DNA from: Streptomyces sp. CB02058
GTDB taxonomy: Bacteria; Actinomycetota; Actinomycetes; Streptomycetales; Streptomycetaceae
DNA length: 64,000 nucleotides
Direction of reading: 5' to 3'
Assembly: GCF_001905505.1 (NCBI RefSeq)
Contig: NZ_LIPG01000005.1
Coordinates: forward strand, 62,001 to 126,000
The first letter of the stretch is position 1, and every line of letters begins with the position of its first letter. The notes under the pieces are model-generated. The model made no database searches. It worked only from the letters and a program-made list of their open reading frames with translations, and was not told where the DNA came from. Shown one piece after another: positions 25,402 through 33,269 of this stretch. Made by a program: the position numbers and the translations under genes.

Positions 25402-26457
25402 ATGGCGACGCACGAGCACGAGATCACCGAGCCTGTCGACCTCTGCCTGCCGGACGGCACCCTGAATCCGGCGGCGGTCGGCTGGTCCAGGCAGCCGCTG
25501 CACCGCTCGAACCTGCGCGGCTGGGGGCGGACCAAGCGGTGGGAGTACTGGTGCGTGACCACTCCCACGCATCTGGTGGCGCTGACCGTGAGCGACCTCG
25601 ACTTCCTGGCACTGAACTCGGTCTACGTTCTCGAATTCGGCCCCGGAGGACGCGAGTTCGAGTGCTCGTCGATCGTCCCCGCCGCCCGGGGCGTGCATCT
25701 CCCCGACACCGTCGCCGGGGCGCCGGGCTCCGAGGACGTGGTGGTCGGCCCCGCACGGCCGACGGGCGGCAAGGTCCGCCTGGAGATCCGCGACGAGAAC
25801 GCCGGTACGAGGCTGCGGGCCCGCTGCCTGACCCCGGACCGGCTGCCGTTGGAGGTCGACATCCTGGTGGCACGGCCGGAGGACCACGAGTCGCTGTCGG
25901 TGGTCGTGCCCTGGAGCGACCAGCGCTTCCAGTACACCTCCAAGCACACCGCGCTCCCCGCCACCGGCCGGGTGCGGATCGGCCGCGAGATCCTGACGTT
26001 CGGCGGCAAGGCGCAGGACGCCTGGGCGGTGCTGGACCACGGCCGGGGACGCTGGCCGCGGAGCGTCGACTGGAACTGGGGCGCCGCGTCGGGGCGTACG
26101 GGCGGGCACACGGTCGGCCTCCAGTTCGGCGGGCGCTGGACCGAGGGCACCGGGTCCACCGAGAACGCCCTCTGCGTCGACGGCCGGCTCACCAAGATCG
26201 GCGAGGAGCTCGACTGGCGGTGGTCCACCTCGGACCCGCTGGCCCCGTGGACCATCCGGGCGCCCTCCTCCGGCCAGGTGGACCTGACGTTCACCCCCTT
26301 CCACAACCGGTCCGTCCACACGGACGCCGGGCTGATCGCCAACCGGACCGACCAGTGCTTCGGCCACTACATCGGCCGGATCCGCACCGACGAGGGCGAC
26401 GAGATCGCCGTGGACCAGCTCCTGGGCTGGGCCGAGGACGTCCACATGCGCTGGTGA
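25402..26457 (+). CDS. DUF2804 domain protein
   Basis: A 351-residue cytoplasmic protein covering the DUF2804 family over its full length: N-terminal VDLCLPDGTLNPAAVGWSRQ, the RTKRWEYWCVTTPTHLVALT strand region, and the C-terminal QCFGHYIGRIRTDEGDEI. The family has a beta-rich, possibly lipocalin-like fold and no assigned activity. There is no signal peptide. It is followed 37 bp later by a phosphotransferase gene on the same strand, so the two are probably one transcript. Confidence 0.85.
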   Translation: MATHEHEITEPVDLCLPDGTLNPAAVGWSRQPLHRSNLRGWGRTKRWEYWCVTTPTHLVALTVSDLDFLALNSVYVLEFGPGGREFECSSIVPAARGVHLPDTVAGAPGSEDVVVGPARPTGGKVRLEIRDENAGTRLRARCLTPDRLPLEVDILVARPEDHESLSVVVPWSDQRFQYTSKHTALPATGRVRIGREILTFGGKAQDAWAVLDHGRGRWPRSVDWNWGAASGRTGGHTVGLQFGGRWTEGTGSTENALCVDGRLTKIGEELDWRWSTSDPLAPWTIRAPSSGQVDLTFTPFHNRSVHTDAGLIANRTDQCFGHYIGRIRTDEGDEIAVDQLLGWAEDVHMRW

Positions 26458-26494
26458 CTCCCCCGCGCGGAACCGCGCGGGTAGGTTTCCCTCC

Positions 26495-27175
26495 ATGCAT
26501 ATAGGCCCACTCCTGGGCTCGGGACGCACCGCCGACGTGTACGCGGTCGACGGCACCTGGGTCCTTCGCCGCTACCGCGACGACATCGACACCACCGGGG
26601 AACTGGCGGTCATGTCGTACCTCTCGGCCTCGGGCTTCCCGGTCCCCCGCATCGGACCGCCCGTGAAGGCGGCGCGGCGCACGGACCTGGTGATGCAGCG
26701 GCTGACCGGGCCGACCCTGGCGGACGCGCTGACGGAGGGCACGGTCACCGTGGCCGAGGGGGCGGACCTGCTGGCACGGCTGCTGCGGGAGCTGCACGCG
26801 ATCCCCGCGCGGCTCTCCCAGGACCCCGACGACCGGATCGTGCACCTGGACCTGCACCCGGAGAACGTGATCCTGGCTGCGGAGGGCGCCATGGTGATCG
26901 ACTGGCTGACGGCCTCCGAGGGACCGCCGGCGCTGGACCGGGCCATGTCCTCGCTGATCCTGGCGCAGGTGTCCCTCGCCCTCTCGTCCGCCTCCGGGGC
27001 TCAGGTGCGGGACCTCCTGGCGGCGCTGCTCTCGGAGTTCGCCGACGACGGCGGTGTACCCGCGGCCTCCCTCGACCGGGTCACCGCCCTGCGGGCGGCC
27101 GATCCCGGGCTCACGGAACGGGAGAGGGCGGTGCTGGAGGAGGCGGCGGAGCTGGTCGCGTCACTGGCGGGCTGA
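26495..27175 (+). CDS. Aminoglycoside-phosphotransferase-fold kinase
   Basis: A small (226-residue) APH/choline-kinase-like protein. It has the Gly-rich start LLGSGRTADVYAV, the catalytic loop HLDLHPENVIL (Asp as base, Asn for Mg) and the DFG-equivalent VIDW. This fold phosphorylates small molecules, including antibiotics, homoserine and sugars. Nothing here picks a substrate, and resistance should not be assumed. It lies downstream of the DUF2804 gene. Confidence 0.8.
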   Translation: MHIGPLLGSGRTADVYAVDGTWVLRRYRDDIDTTGELAVMSYLSASGFPVPRIGPPVKAARRTDLVMQRLTGPTLADALTEGTVTVAEGADLLARLLRELHAIPARLSQDPDDRIVHLDLHPENVILAAEGAMVIDWLTASEGPPALDRAMSSLILAQVSLALSSASGAQVRDLLAALLSEFADDGGVPAASLDRVTALRAADPGLTERERAVLEEAAELVASLAG

Positions 27176-27200
27176 CTGCCGCTCCGGCGTCCGGTCCGGT

Positions 27201-27280
27201 GGTGGGTCCACTCCCGGATACGGGCGGCCCGCACCCGGTGGGTCCGCTCCCGGATACGGGCGGCCCGGCGGCCCGCACCC
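27201..27280. repeat. 36-bp near-perfect tandem repeat
   Basis: The unit GGTGGGTCC(A/G)CTCCCGGATACGGGCGGCCCG begins at 27201 and again at 27237, with a trailing GCACCC. Each unit contains CCCGGATACGGG, a short inverted repeat. It lies between a kinase gene (plus) and the response regulator (minus), so it may act in termination. Confidence 0.65.
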
Positions 27281-27322
27281 GGGGAGCACACCTGGTGCGG
27301 CCGGCCCGGCAGCCCGGCCCGT

Positions 27323-27967
27323 TCACTTCCGCAGATACGCCAGCACGGCGAGCACCCGGCGGTTCGTCGCGTCCGTCAGCGAGAGGTCGAGCTTGGTGAG
27401 GATCGAGCCGAAGTGCTTGCTGACCGTGCCCTCGCTGACCGTCAGCGCCTCGGCGACGGAGGCGTTCGACCGGCCCTCCGCCATCAGGGCCAGCACCTCC
27501 TGCTCGCGCGCCGTCAGCCGCGACAGCGGATCGCGGCGATGCCTGAGCAGCTGGCGCACCACCTCCGGGTCGACGACGGTGCCCCCTTCGGCGACCCGCC
27601 GGAGCGCGTCGACGAACTCCTCGACCTTCCCGACGCGTTCCTTGAGCAGATAGCCCACGCCCGTACCGTCGCAGGAGTCGAGCAACTCCTCGGCGTACGC
27701 CCGCTGGACGTACTGGCTGAGGACCAGGACGGGCAGCCCTGGCCGGGCCTCGCGCAGGGCGACGGCCGCCCGTAGCCCCTCGTCGGAGAAGCCGGGCGGC
27801 ATCCGTACGTCCGTCACCACGATGTCCGGGCCGTGTTCGGCCACGGCGGCGGTGAGCTCCTCGGCGCTGCCGACACCCGCGACCACCTGGTGACCGAACC
27901 TCTCCAGCAGGCCGACGAGGCCCTCCCTCAGGAGCACGCTGTCCTCGGCCAGCACGATGCGCAGCAT
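27323..27967 (-). CDS. NarL/LuxR-type response regulator
   Basis: A 214-residue regulator. The receiver domain has the acidic pocket (LAEDS), phospho-Asp in VVTDVRMPP and Lys in LLKERVGK. The C-terminal LuxR helix-turn-helix reads LTAREQEVLALMAEGRSN, then VAEALTVSEGTVSKHFGSIL. The ATG at 27967 is chosen; the upstream extension belongs to the kinase gene in another frame. It starts 7 bp after the stop of the kinase gene, so the two are cotranscribed. Its likely target is the divergent ABC transporter operon. Confidence 0.93.
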   Translation of the reverse strand: MLRIVLAEDSVLLREGLVGLLERFGHQVVAGVGSAEELTAAVAEHGPDIVVTDVRMPPGFSDEGLRAAVALREARPGLPVLVLSQYVQRAYAEELLDSCDGTGVGYLLKERVGKVEEFVDALRRVAEGGTVVDPEVVRQLLRHRRDPLSRLTAREQEVLALMAEGRSNASVAEALTVSEGTVSKHFGSILTKLDLSLTDATNRRVLAVLAYLRK

Positions 27968-27974
27968 CAATCCC

Positions 27975-29264
27975 TCATTCGACCAGATGAGCAGGGACCC
28001 TGGGCACGTCGAGCCGGAGCACGGTCGGCCCGCCGGGCGGGCTGGACAGTAGCAGCCGGCCGTCCAGCACGGAGAGCCGGTCGGCGACCCCCTGGAGCCC
28101 GGTGCCTCCGGCCGTCGCCGCACCGCCGTCCCCGTCGTCCCGTACCTCGACGGTCAGCCGCGCACCGTCCACCCGGCCCGTGACCCGCGCCCGGCCCGCC
28201 CCGCTGTGCTTCGCCACATTGGCGAGCGCCTCGCAGACGGCGAAGTACACGGCGGTCTCGACCGGTTGCGGAAGCCGTTCCGGCAGGTCCAGCTCCACGT
28301 CGACCGGCACGGCGGAGCGGTCGGCTATGTCCTCGACCGCCGCGGCCAGGCCGCGGTCGGTGAGCACCTGGGGGTGGATGCCCCGGATGAGTTCCCTGAT
28401 CTCCACGAGGGCCTCGCCCGCCTCCTCGTGCGCCTTGGCCAGGAGGCCGCCCAGCGGCTCGGCCGGGCTCTCCAGCCGGGCCAGACCGAGCGTCATGGAG
28501 AGGGCGACGAGCCGCTGCTGCGCCCCGTCGTGCAGATCGCGTTCGATCCGGCGGCGCTCCGCCTCGAAGGCGTCCACCAGCCTCATCCGGGAGCGTCCCA
28601 ACTCCTGGATACGGGCGTCGACTCCACCGGTGTCGGGCGACAGCAGCGCCCTGGTCAGCGCCGCGCGCGCCACCGCGGCCCATCCGAGCGGATAGGCGGA
28701 CAGCGGCAGCAGCGCGAGCCCGAGCAGCGCGGCGGCGAAGGCCCCCGGATACGACTCGGCCAGATAGAGCTTCAGCACCCGCACCTCCTCCCCTCCGGTC
28801 ACGGCCGCCATGACCAGCGGCGTGGCCAACAGCCCGCCGCAGAGGGCCAGTACGCCTCCGGCGAGGAGCCCTTCCAGGGGCCAGAGCACCACGGCGAACA
28901 GCAGCGCGTAACCGAACTCCCGCCAGGTGGCCTGCTCCCGCAGCCGGGTCCGCAGCCACGCCGTCAGCCCCGCGCGCTCCGGGGCCCTGTGCGGATCGCC
29001 GAGGGGCCCGGGGTCGATCAGCCGCAGCCTGCGCCGCTCCACGGCCGCCACCGGGACGCCGATCAGAGCGAGCGTCAACAGGAGCGGCAGACCGACGAGT
29101 ACGAGGGTGAGGGCGCCGCCGACAGTCGCCAGCAGCAGCACGGCCACGAGGACGGCCAGCCCGGCCGGGACGCTGCTCAGCAGGTACAGCGCCGCGCGCC
29201 ACGGCCAGCCGCCGAGGAGATATCGGCGGCGCACGAGGGCCTGCCGCAGGGTGAGAGGGCTCAT
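27975..29264 (-). CDS. Sensor histidine kinase (NarX/DesK-like)
   Basis: A 429-residue membrane kinase with an N-terminal sensor region of about four to six hydrophobic helices (residues ~15-235), then a HisKA_3 dimerisation helix with the phospho-His in ERDLHDGAQQRLVALS, and a HATPase domain (VCEALANVAKHSGA, then GGTGLQGVADRLS). The ATG at 29264 (MSPLTLRQALVRRRYLLGG) is preferred over the open frame to 29411. It is divergent from the ABC transporter pair, a common arrangement for systems sensing cell-envelope stress or peptides; the signal is unknown. Confidence 0.92.
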   Translation of the reverse strand: MSPLTLRQALVRRRYLLGGWPWRAALYLLSSVPAGLAVLVAVLLLATVGGALTLVLVGLPLLLTLALIGVPVAAVERRRLRLIDPGPLGDPHRAPERAGLTAWLRTRLREQATWREFGYALLFAVVLWPLEGLLAGGVLALCGGLLATPLVMAAVTGGEEVRVLKLYLAESYPGAFAAALLGLALLPLSAYPLGWAAVARAALTRALLSPDTGGVDARIQELGRSRMRLVDAFEAERRRIERDLHDGAQQRLVALSMTLGLARLESPAEPLGGLLAKAHEEAGEALVEIRELIRGIHPQVLTDRGLAAAVEDIADRSAVPVDVELDLPERLPQPVETAVYFAVCEALANVAKHSGAGRARVTGRVDGARLTVEVRDDGDGGAATAGGTGLQGVADRLSVLDGRLLLSSPPGGPTVLRLDVPRVPAHLVE

Positions 29265-29321
29265 GGCCCGCACGGTAGACAGCCCGGGCCGGGGACCACC
29301 ACCCAGTGGGCGGGGGGACGG

Positions 29322-29341
29322 GGGTGGAGGTAGCTCCACCC
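29322..29341. promoter_or_regulatory. Inverted repeat between two-component and ABC genes (candidate operator)
   Basis: GGGTGGAG-GTAG-CTCCACCC is a perfect 8-bp inverted repeat in the divergent promoter region. It is well placed for binding by the dimeric LuxR-type regulator, which is inference. Confidence 0.45.
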
Positions 29342-29398
29342 TGAGGACTCCTCCTCGCTGCGATGTGGGCGCGGGGCGCCGCCGGTTGAGTGGTGGCC

Positions 29399-30139
29399 AT
29401 GAATCAGCCACCCTCAGCCGTACGCCTCTCCACCGTCACCAGGTCCTTCGGCAAGGGCCCGGAAGCGGTCACCGCCCTCGACGGCGTCAGCCTTGCCATC
29501 CCCCAGGGCTCCTTCACCGCGATCATGGGGCCGTCCGGCTCGGGGAAGTCGACGCTCCTCCAGTGCACGGCCGGGCTCGACCGGCCCACCTCCGGCCGGG
29601 TGTTCCTCGGCGACACCGACCTCACACGCCTCAGCGAGCGCAGGCTGACACTGCTGCGCCGCGAGCGGATCGGATTCGTCTTCCAGGCCTTCAATCTGCT
29701 GCCCGCCCTCACCGCCGAGCAGAACGTGGCGCTGCCGCTCCGCCTGGCGGGACGCGGCCCCCGGCGCGCGGAGGTGCGCGAGGTGCTGGAGCGGGTCGGC
29801 CTGGGGTCCCGGGCCGGTCACCGGCCCACCGAGCTGTCCGGGGGCCAGCAGCAACGCGTGGCCCTGGCCCGCGCGTTGGTCACCCGGCCCGAGGTGCTCT
29901 TCGGTGACGAGCCGACCGGAGCACTCGACTCCCGTACGGGCCGGGAGGTGCTGGAGCTGCTGCGGTCGATGGCCGACGGCGGCCAGACCGTGATCATGGT
30001 GACGCACGACCCGGTGGCGGCCTCCTACGCGGACCGGGTGGTGTTCCTGGCCGACGGATCGATACGGGACGAGCTGCGCGACCCGGCCGCCGAGCAGATC
30101 GCGGCGCGCATGACCGCCCTGGCGGTGGTCCCGTGCTGA
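29399..30139 (+). CDS. ABC transporter ATP-binding protein (MacB/LolD type)
   Basis: A 246-residue ABC ATPase with Walker A GPSGSGKST, Q-loop QAFNLLPALTAEQN, signature LSGGQQQRVALARAL, Walker B VLFGDEPTGALDS and an H-loop His in MVTHDPV. The subgroup is the one that partners FtsX-fold permeases. The ATG at 29399 (MNQPPSAVRLS) and a GTG at 29390 are both possible. It overlaps the permease start by 7 bp, so the two are translationally coupled. The divergent two-component system probably controls it. Confidence 0.93.
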   Translation: MNQPPSAVRLSTVTRSFGKGPEAVTALDGVSLAIPQGSFTAIMGPSGSGKSTLLQCTAGLDRPTSGRVFLGDTDLTRLSERRLTLLRRERIGFVFQAFNLLPALTAEQNVALPLRLAGRGPRRAEVREVLERVGLGSRAGHRPTELSGGQQQRVALARALVTRPEVLFGDEPTGALDSRTGREVLELLRSMADGGQTVIMVTHDPVAASYADRVVFLADGSIRDELRDPAAEQIAARMTALAVVPC

Positions 30140-32643
30140 CGTCCGCCCTGTCCTCGATGCGGACCCGCTGGGTCACCTTCATCGGCTCGTTCGTCGCGCT
30201 CGCCCTGGGCGTCGGGCTGATCGCCATGACGGGTCTGGCTCTGGCGGCCACGTTCGACGCGCCGGAGCGCACGCCGGAACGCTTCGCCGCCGCGCCCGTC
30301 GTGGTGGCACCGTCTGACACCCTGCGGGTCGCCACGCCCGTCGGGGAGCGTACGGCCCGGCTCACCGATCCCCGTCCCGTCCCGGCGGACCTCGCCGCCC
30401 GGCTCGCGGCCCTGGGGCGTACCGCCGAGGACCGTGCGTTCCGCGTGGACCTGCCCGGCGGGACGGCCGTCGGGCACCCCTGGTCGATCTCTTCCGCCAC
30501 CCCGTACCGCCTCGTATCGGGCCGCGCTCCGGGCGCGTCCGACGAGATCGTGGTGACGGCGGGCACGACCGCCGGCGACGGCAGGGAAACGGGCAGCACC
30601 GGCTCGCGGTTGCGCACCGGCGACCGGGTCCGGATCACGACCCCCGGCACTCCCTCGGGGACGGGGACCCGGACGGTCGTCGGCACCGTGGCGGACGCGG
30701 GCTTCGAGACGGCGGTGTTCTTCAGCGACGCGGAGGCGGCCCGTATCCACCCGGCCGTCGACGCGGTGGCCGTGCACGCCGACGCCGACGCCGTACGGGC
30801 CCTGACCTCGCCGGTCCCCGGGATGAGCGTCCTGACCGGCGACAGCCGGCACCGGGCCGACCCCGATCCCGACCGGGACAGCGAGGCGCTGACCGCGGTC
30901 AACGCCATGCTCGGCACGGCGGCGGGCATCACCGGCTTCGTCTCGGTCTTCGTCGTCGCCTCGACGTTCTCCTACGCCGTCGCCCAGCGCAGAAGGGAGT
31001 TCGGCCTGCTCCGCACGGCGGGCGCCACCCCGGGCCAGGTGCGGCGCACGGTCGTCGCCGAGGCGCTCGTGATCGGCGTACTTGCCTCCGCCGCCGGCTG
31101 TCTGCTGGGCCGGGCAGCCGCGCCCCTGCTGGCGGCAGAGCTCGTCGACCAGGGCTTCGCCCCCGCGTGGTTCGCCGTCGGCGACGCGACCTGGCCCCTG
31201 CACACCGCCTTCTGGACGGGCCTGGTCGTGGCACTCGCCGGCGTGGCGGCGGCCTCCCACCGGGCGGGCGGCATCCGGCCCGTGGAGGCGCTCCGCGACG
31301 CGGCCGTGGACGAGGGCCGGATGCCCTTGAGCCGTGTCCTGCTGGGAGCCGCCGTCCTGCTGACCGGTCTCGGGCTGCTCGGCTGGTCCCTGCTGACCGA
31401 CCCCGGGGACGTACTCAAGCGGAAGACGTACATCCTTCAGCCGATGTGGCTCATCGTCGGCTTCGCGCTGCTCGCGCCTCTGCTCGCCCGCCCGCTCACC
31501 CGCCTGCTCGGCCGGCTGCCCGCCCGGCTTCCGGGCGCCATCGGCCTGTTGGCCCGGGAGAACGCGTCGGCCGCCATCCGGCGCACCTCGGCCGTCGCCG
31601 CACCCGTCCTGATCACCGTCGCTCTGGCGGGCTCGCTCCTGGGCACCGTGGCCACGCTCGCCGAGGCCAAGTCCAGCGAGGTGGCGGCGGTTTCGTCCGG
31701 CGCCGACTACATCGCGGGCGGCGACGGCCCGCTCGACCCGCGCTTCCTCCAGCGCGTGAGGAACATCCCCGGCACGGTGACCGGCGCCTCCAGCACCACC
31801 GGGATCACCGTCCTGGAGGAGGGCACCGCGCTCATCTCCTCGGAGGCGAGGGCGGCGGAACCGGCCGCACTCGCCGCGACCACGCACCTGCCCCTCGTGG
31901 CCGGGAGCCTGGACCGTCTGGACGACGACTCCATCGTCGTCAACGAGGAATGGGAGACACACACGGTCGGCGAACGCGTCCACGTCTGGCTGGGCGACGG
32001 CCGCGAGGCCTCCCTCAGGATCGCGGCCGTGCTGCGGACCGGAACCGGAAGCAACGGGGTGTACGTGACCCCGGCGAACGCGTCCGGCGCCCCCGTCGAC
32101 CGCGTCGGAATCACCCTCCGGGACGACGCGGACGCCTCGGCCGTACGCACCCTCCTGGAGAAGGCCGGACGCGACACGGACACCCGGGTCCTGACGGCGG
32201 ACGCCTGGGTCGCGGCGCACCACCCGCACACCGGCGGCAACACCCGCGCGGGCCTGCTGCTCATCCTGGGCATCGCCCTGCTGTACACGGGCATCGCCCT
32301 CGCGAACACCCTGGTCATGGCCACCTCGGACCGGGCAAGGGACCTGGCGGCACTCCGCCTCACCGGAGCCACGAAGCCCCAGGTCCTGCGACTGGTGGCG
32401 GCCGAGACCCTGCTGGTGGTCACCGTGGGCGCGCTCCTGGGAGCGGCGGTGGCGGGCCTGAACCTGCTGGGTGTGAAGGCCGCCCTGTCCCTGCTCTCGG
32501 TGAGTTCCCCGCTCGCCGTCCCCTGGCCGGCCCTCGGCACGGTACTGACCGCCTGCGCGGCACTGGCCACCGTCGCCGCCGTACTGCCCGCCCTCGCGGC
32601 CCTGCGCACACGACCGGTGGAGCTGGTGGGCGCCCGCGAATGA
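30133..32643 (+). CDS. FtsX-family ABC transporter permease
   Basis: An 836-residue permease with an N-terminal helix, a large extracytoplasmic region (residues ~35-260), three helices, then a second helix/extracytoplasmic/three-helix unit, i.e. a duplicated FtsX layout. Typical segments are the QRRREFGLLRTAGATPGQVRR cytosolic hinge and the C-terminal DRARDLAALRLTGATKPQVLR. Such transporters act in peptide resistance, lipoprotein handling or mechanotransmission rather than classic import. The GTG at 30133 lies inside the end of the ATPase gene. Confidence 0.9.
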   Translation: MLTSALSSMRTRWVTFIGSFVALALGVGLIAMTGLALAATFDAPERTPERFAAAPVVVAPSDTLRVATPVGERTARLTDPRPVPADLAARLAALGRTAEDRAFRVDLPGGTAVGHPWSISSATPYRLVSGRAPGASDEIVVTAGTTAGDGRETGSTGSRLRTGDRVRITTPGTPSGTGTRTVVGTVADAGFETAVFFSDAEAARIHPAVDAVAVHADADAVRALTSPVPGMSVLTGDSRHRADPDPDRDSEALTAVNAMLGTAAGITGFVSVFVVASTFSYAVAQRRREFGLLRTAGATPGQVRRTVVAEALVIGVLASAAGCLLGRAAAPLLAAELVDQGFAPAWFAVGDATWPLHTAFWTGLVVALAGVAAASHRAGGIRPVEALRDAAVDEGRMPLSRVLLGAAVLLTGLGLLGWSLLTDPGDVLKRKTYILQPMWLIVGFALLAPLLARPLTRLLGRLPARLPGAIGLLARENASAAIRRTSAVAAPVLITVALAGSLLGTVATLAEAKSSEVAAVSSGADYIAGGDGPLDPRFLQRVRNIPGTVTGASSTTGITVLEEGTALISSEARAAEPAALAATTHLPLVAGSLDRLDDDSIVVNEEWETHTVGERVHVWLGDGREASLRIAAVLRTGTGSNGVYVTPANASGAPVDRVGITLRDDADASAVRTLLEKAGRDTDTRVLTADAWVAAHHPHTGGNTRAGLLLILGIALLYTGIALANTLVMATSDRARDLAALRLTGATKPQVLRLVAAETLLVVTVGALLGAAVAGLNLLGVKAALSLLSVSSPLAVPWPALGTVLTACAALATVAAVLPALAALRTRPVELVGARE

Positions 32644-32719
32644 GGCGGAGGCGGCGGGCGGGCCTGTCGCGACGGACGGGGCCCGTTGCCGAAGGCCCGT
32701 CACCGGCCGCGGAAAAAGC

Positions 32720-32760
32720 AAAAGCCCCAGGTCACGGCGAGTGAGTCCTGAGGCTTAAGC
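32720..32760 (-). terminator. Original tRNA-Thr downstream terminator
   Basis: On the minus strand AAGCCTCAGG...CCTGGGGCTT forms an imperfect hairpin followed by TTTTGCTTTTTC. It lies just after the tRNA 3'-end copy, at the same relative place as the terminator after the intact tRNA. This supports its being the original chromosomal end of the gene. Confidence 0.65.
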
Positions 32761-32761
32761 G

Positions 32762-32804
32762 GAGCCGCCTTCGGGATTCGAACCCGAGACCTACGCATTA
32801 CGAG
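32762..32804. other. Left attachment site: 43-bp copy of the tRNA-Thr 3' part
   Basis: Identical over 43 bp to 49127-49169, which is the 3' part of the intact tRNA-Thr (anticodon stem through the acceptor end). After this stretch the sequences diverge completely. This is the direct-repeat signature of tyrosine-integrase insertion into a tRNA gene. Confidence 0.92.
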
Positions 32805-32921
32805 GGCCTGCATGATCGTGACGGGCGGTGCTGGACAGCGCCACCGGATCCCCTTTCGGCTGATCAGAGGCTTGAGGCCGTAACCAATATGCCGCCTGGC
32901 CCGCGCCCGTACCACCCAGTC

Positions 32922-32942
32922 CGCTCACGCAGCGCTCACGCA
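32922..32942. repeat. CGCTCACGCA direct repeats, left arm (candidate integrase sites)
   Basis: CGCTCACGCA occurs at 32922-32931 and 32933-32942, 11 bp apart. The same sequence, in the same orientation, occurs next to the right attachment site (49012-49034). Confidence 0.6.
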
Positions 32943-33133
32943 ATCAGACCACCTGACGACCGCAGACCCGCCAGTCTCCATTGCCGCCAGAAGCGCGCCC
33001 CGTAGAAGGCATCGCCCCCTTGGCCCGGCTCCGGGGTGAGCTGTGGTCGGAGTGCCTCTGGAAGCAACAACCAACCGAGCTGTGCCGACCGCTGCCGACG
33101 TGGTGGCCTGGCCGCCACAAGATAGGGCGACAC

Positions 33134-33164
33134 GGTGGTCCGCCGAAGTCATCGGCGGACCACC
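33134..33164. repeat. Perfect 13-bp inverted repeat
   Basis: GGTGGTCCGCCGA (33134-33146) and TCGGCGGACCACC (33152-33164) form a perfect stem with a 5-nt loop. It lies 106 bp beyond the 3' end of the restriction-modification gene, so it may be that gene's terminator or a protein-binding site. Confidence 0.55.
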
Positions 33165-33216
33165 AGATGAAACTGAGATGACACGCCAGCTTTTAGCGGA
33201 AGAGATAGCGCGCGAA

Positions 33217-33241
33217 TTGACACTATTGCAGATAGTGTCAA
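33217..33241. repeat. A+T-rich 10-bp inverted repeat after the restriction-modification gene
   Basis: TTGACACTAT-TGCAG-ATAGTGTCAA is a perfect inverted repeat 28 bp past the stop codon of the minus-strand gene. No T-run follows on that strand. It may be a terminator or an operator. Confidence 0.5.
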
Positions 33242-33269
33242 CGACTAAAAACCTCCGCTCCTCTCTACC

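Larger units (their letters stand above)
32644..33269. other. Gene-free left junction of the integrated element
   Basis: About 625 bp without a convincing gene. Up to 32761 it is chromosome with a tRNA-type terminator. From 32762 it holds the attachment-site copy, the CGCTCACG repeats and two inverted repeats. Short reading frames here (for example 32700-32915 and 33043-33300) cross the tRNA fragment or show no family features. Confidence 0.7.

Noticed and set aside
26495..27175. Antibiotic-resistance phosphotransferase
   Set aside because: Only the general kinase fold is supported; no residue or neighbour indicates an antibiotic substrate.
30025..32721. Minus-strand frame of 898 codons
   Set aside because: Shadow of the ABC permease, composed mainly of Gly/Arg/Gln with no recognisable segment.
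32700..32915. 71-codon minus-strand frame at the left att site
   Set aside because: It translates through the tRNA fragment and terminator.
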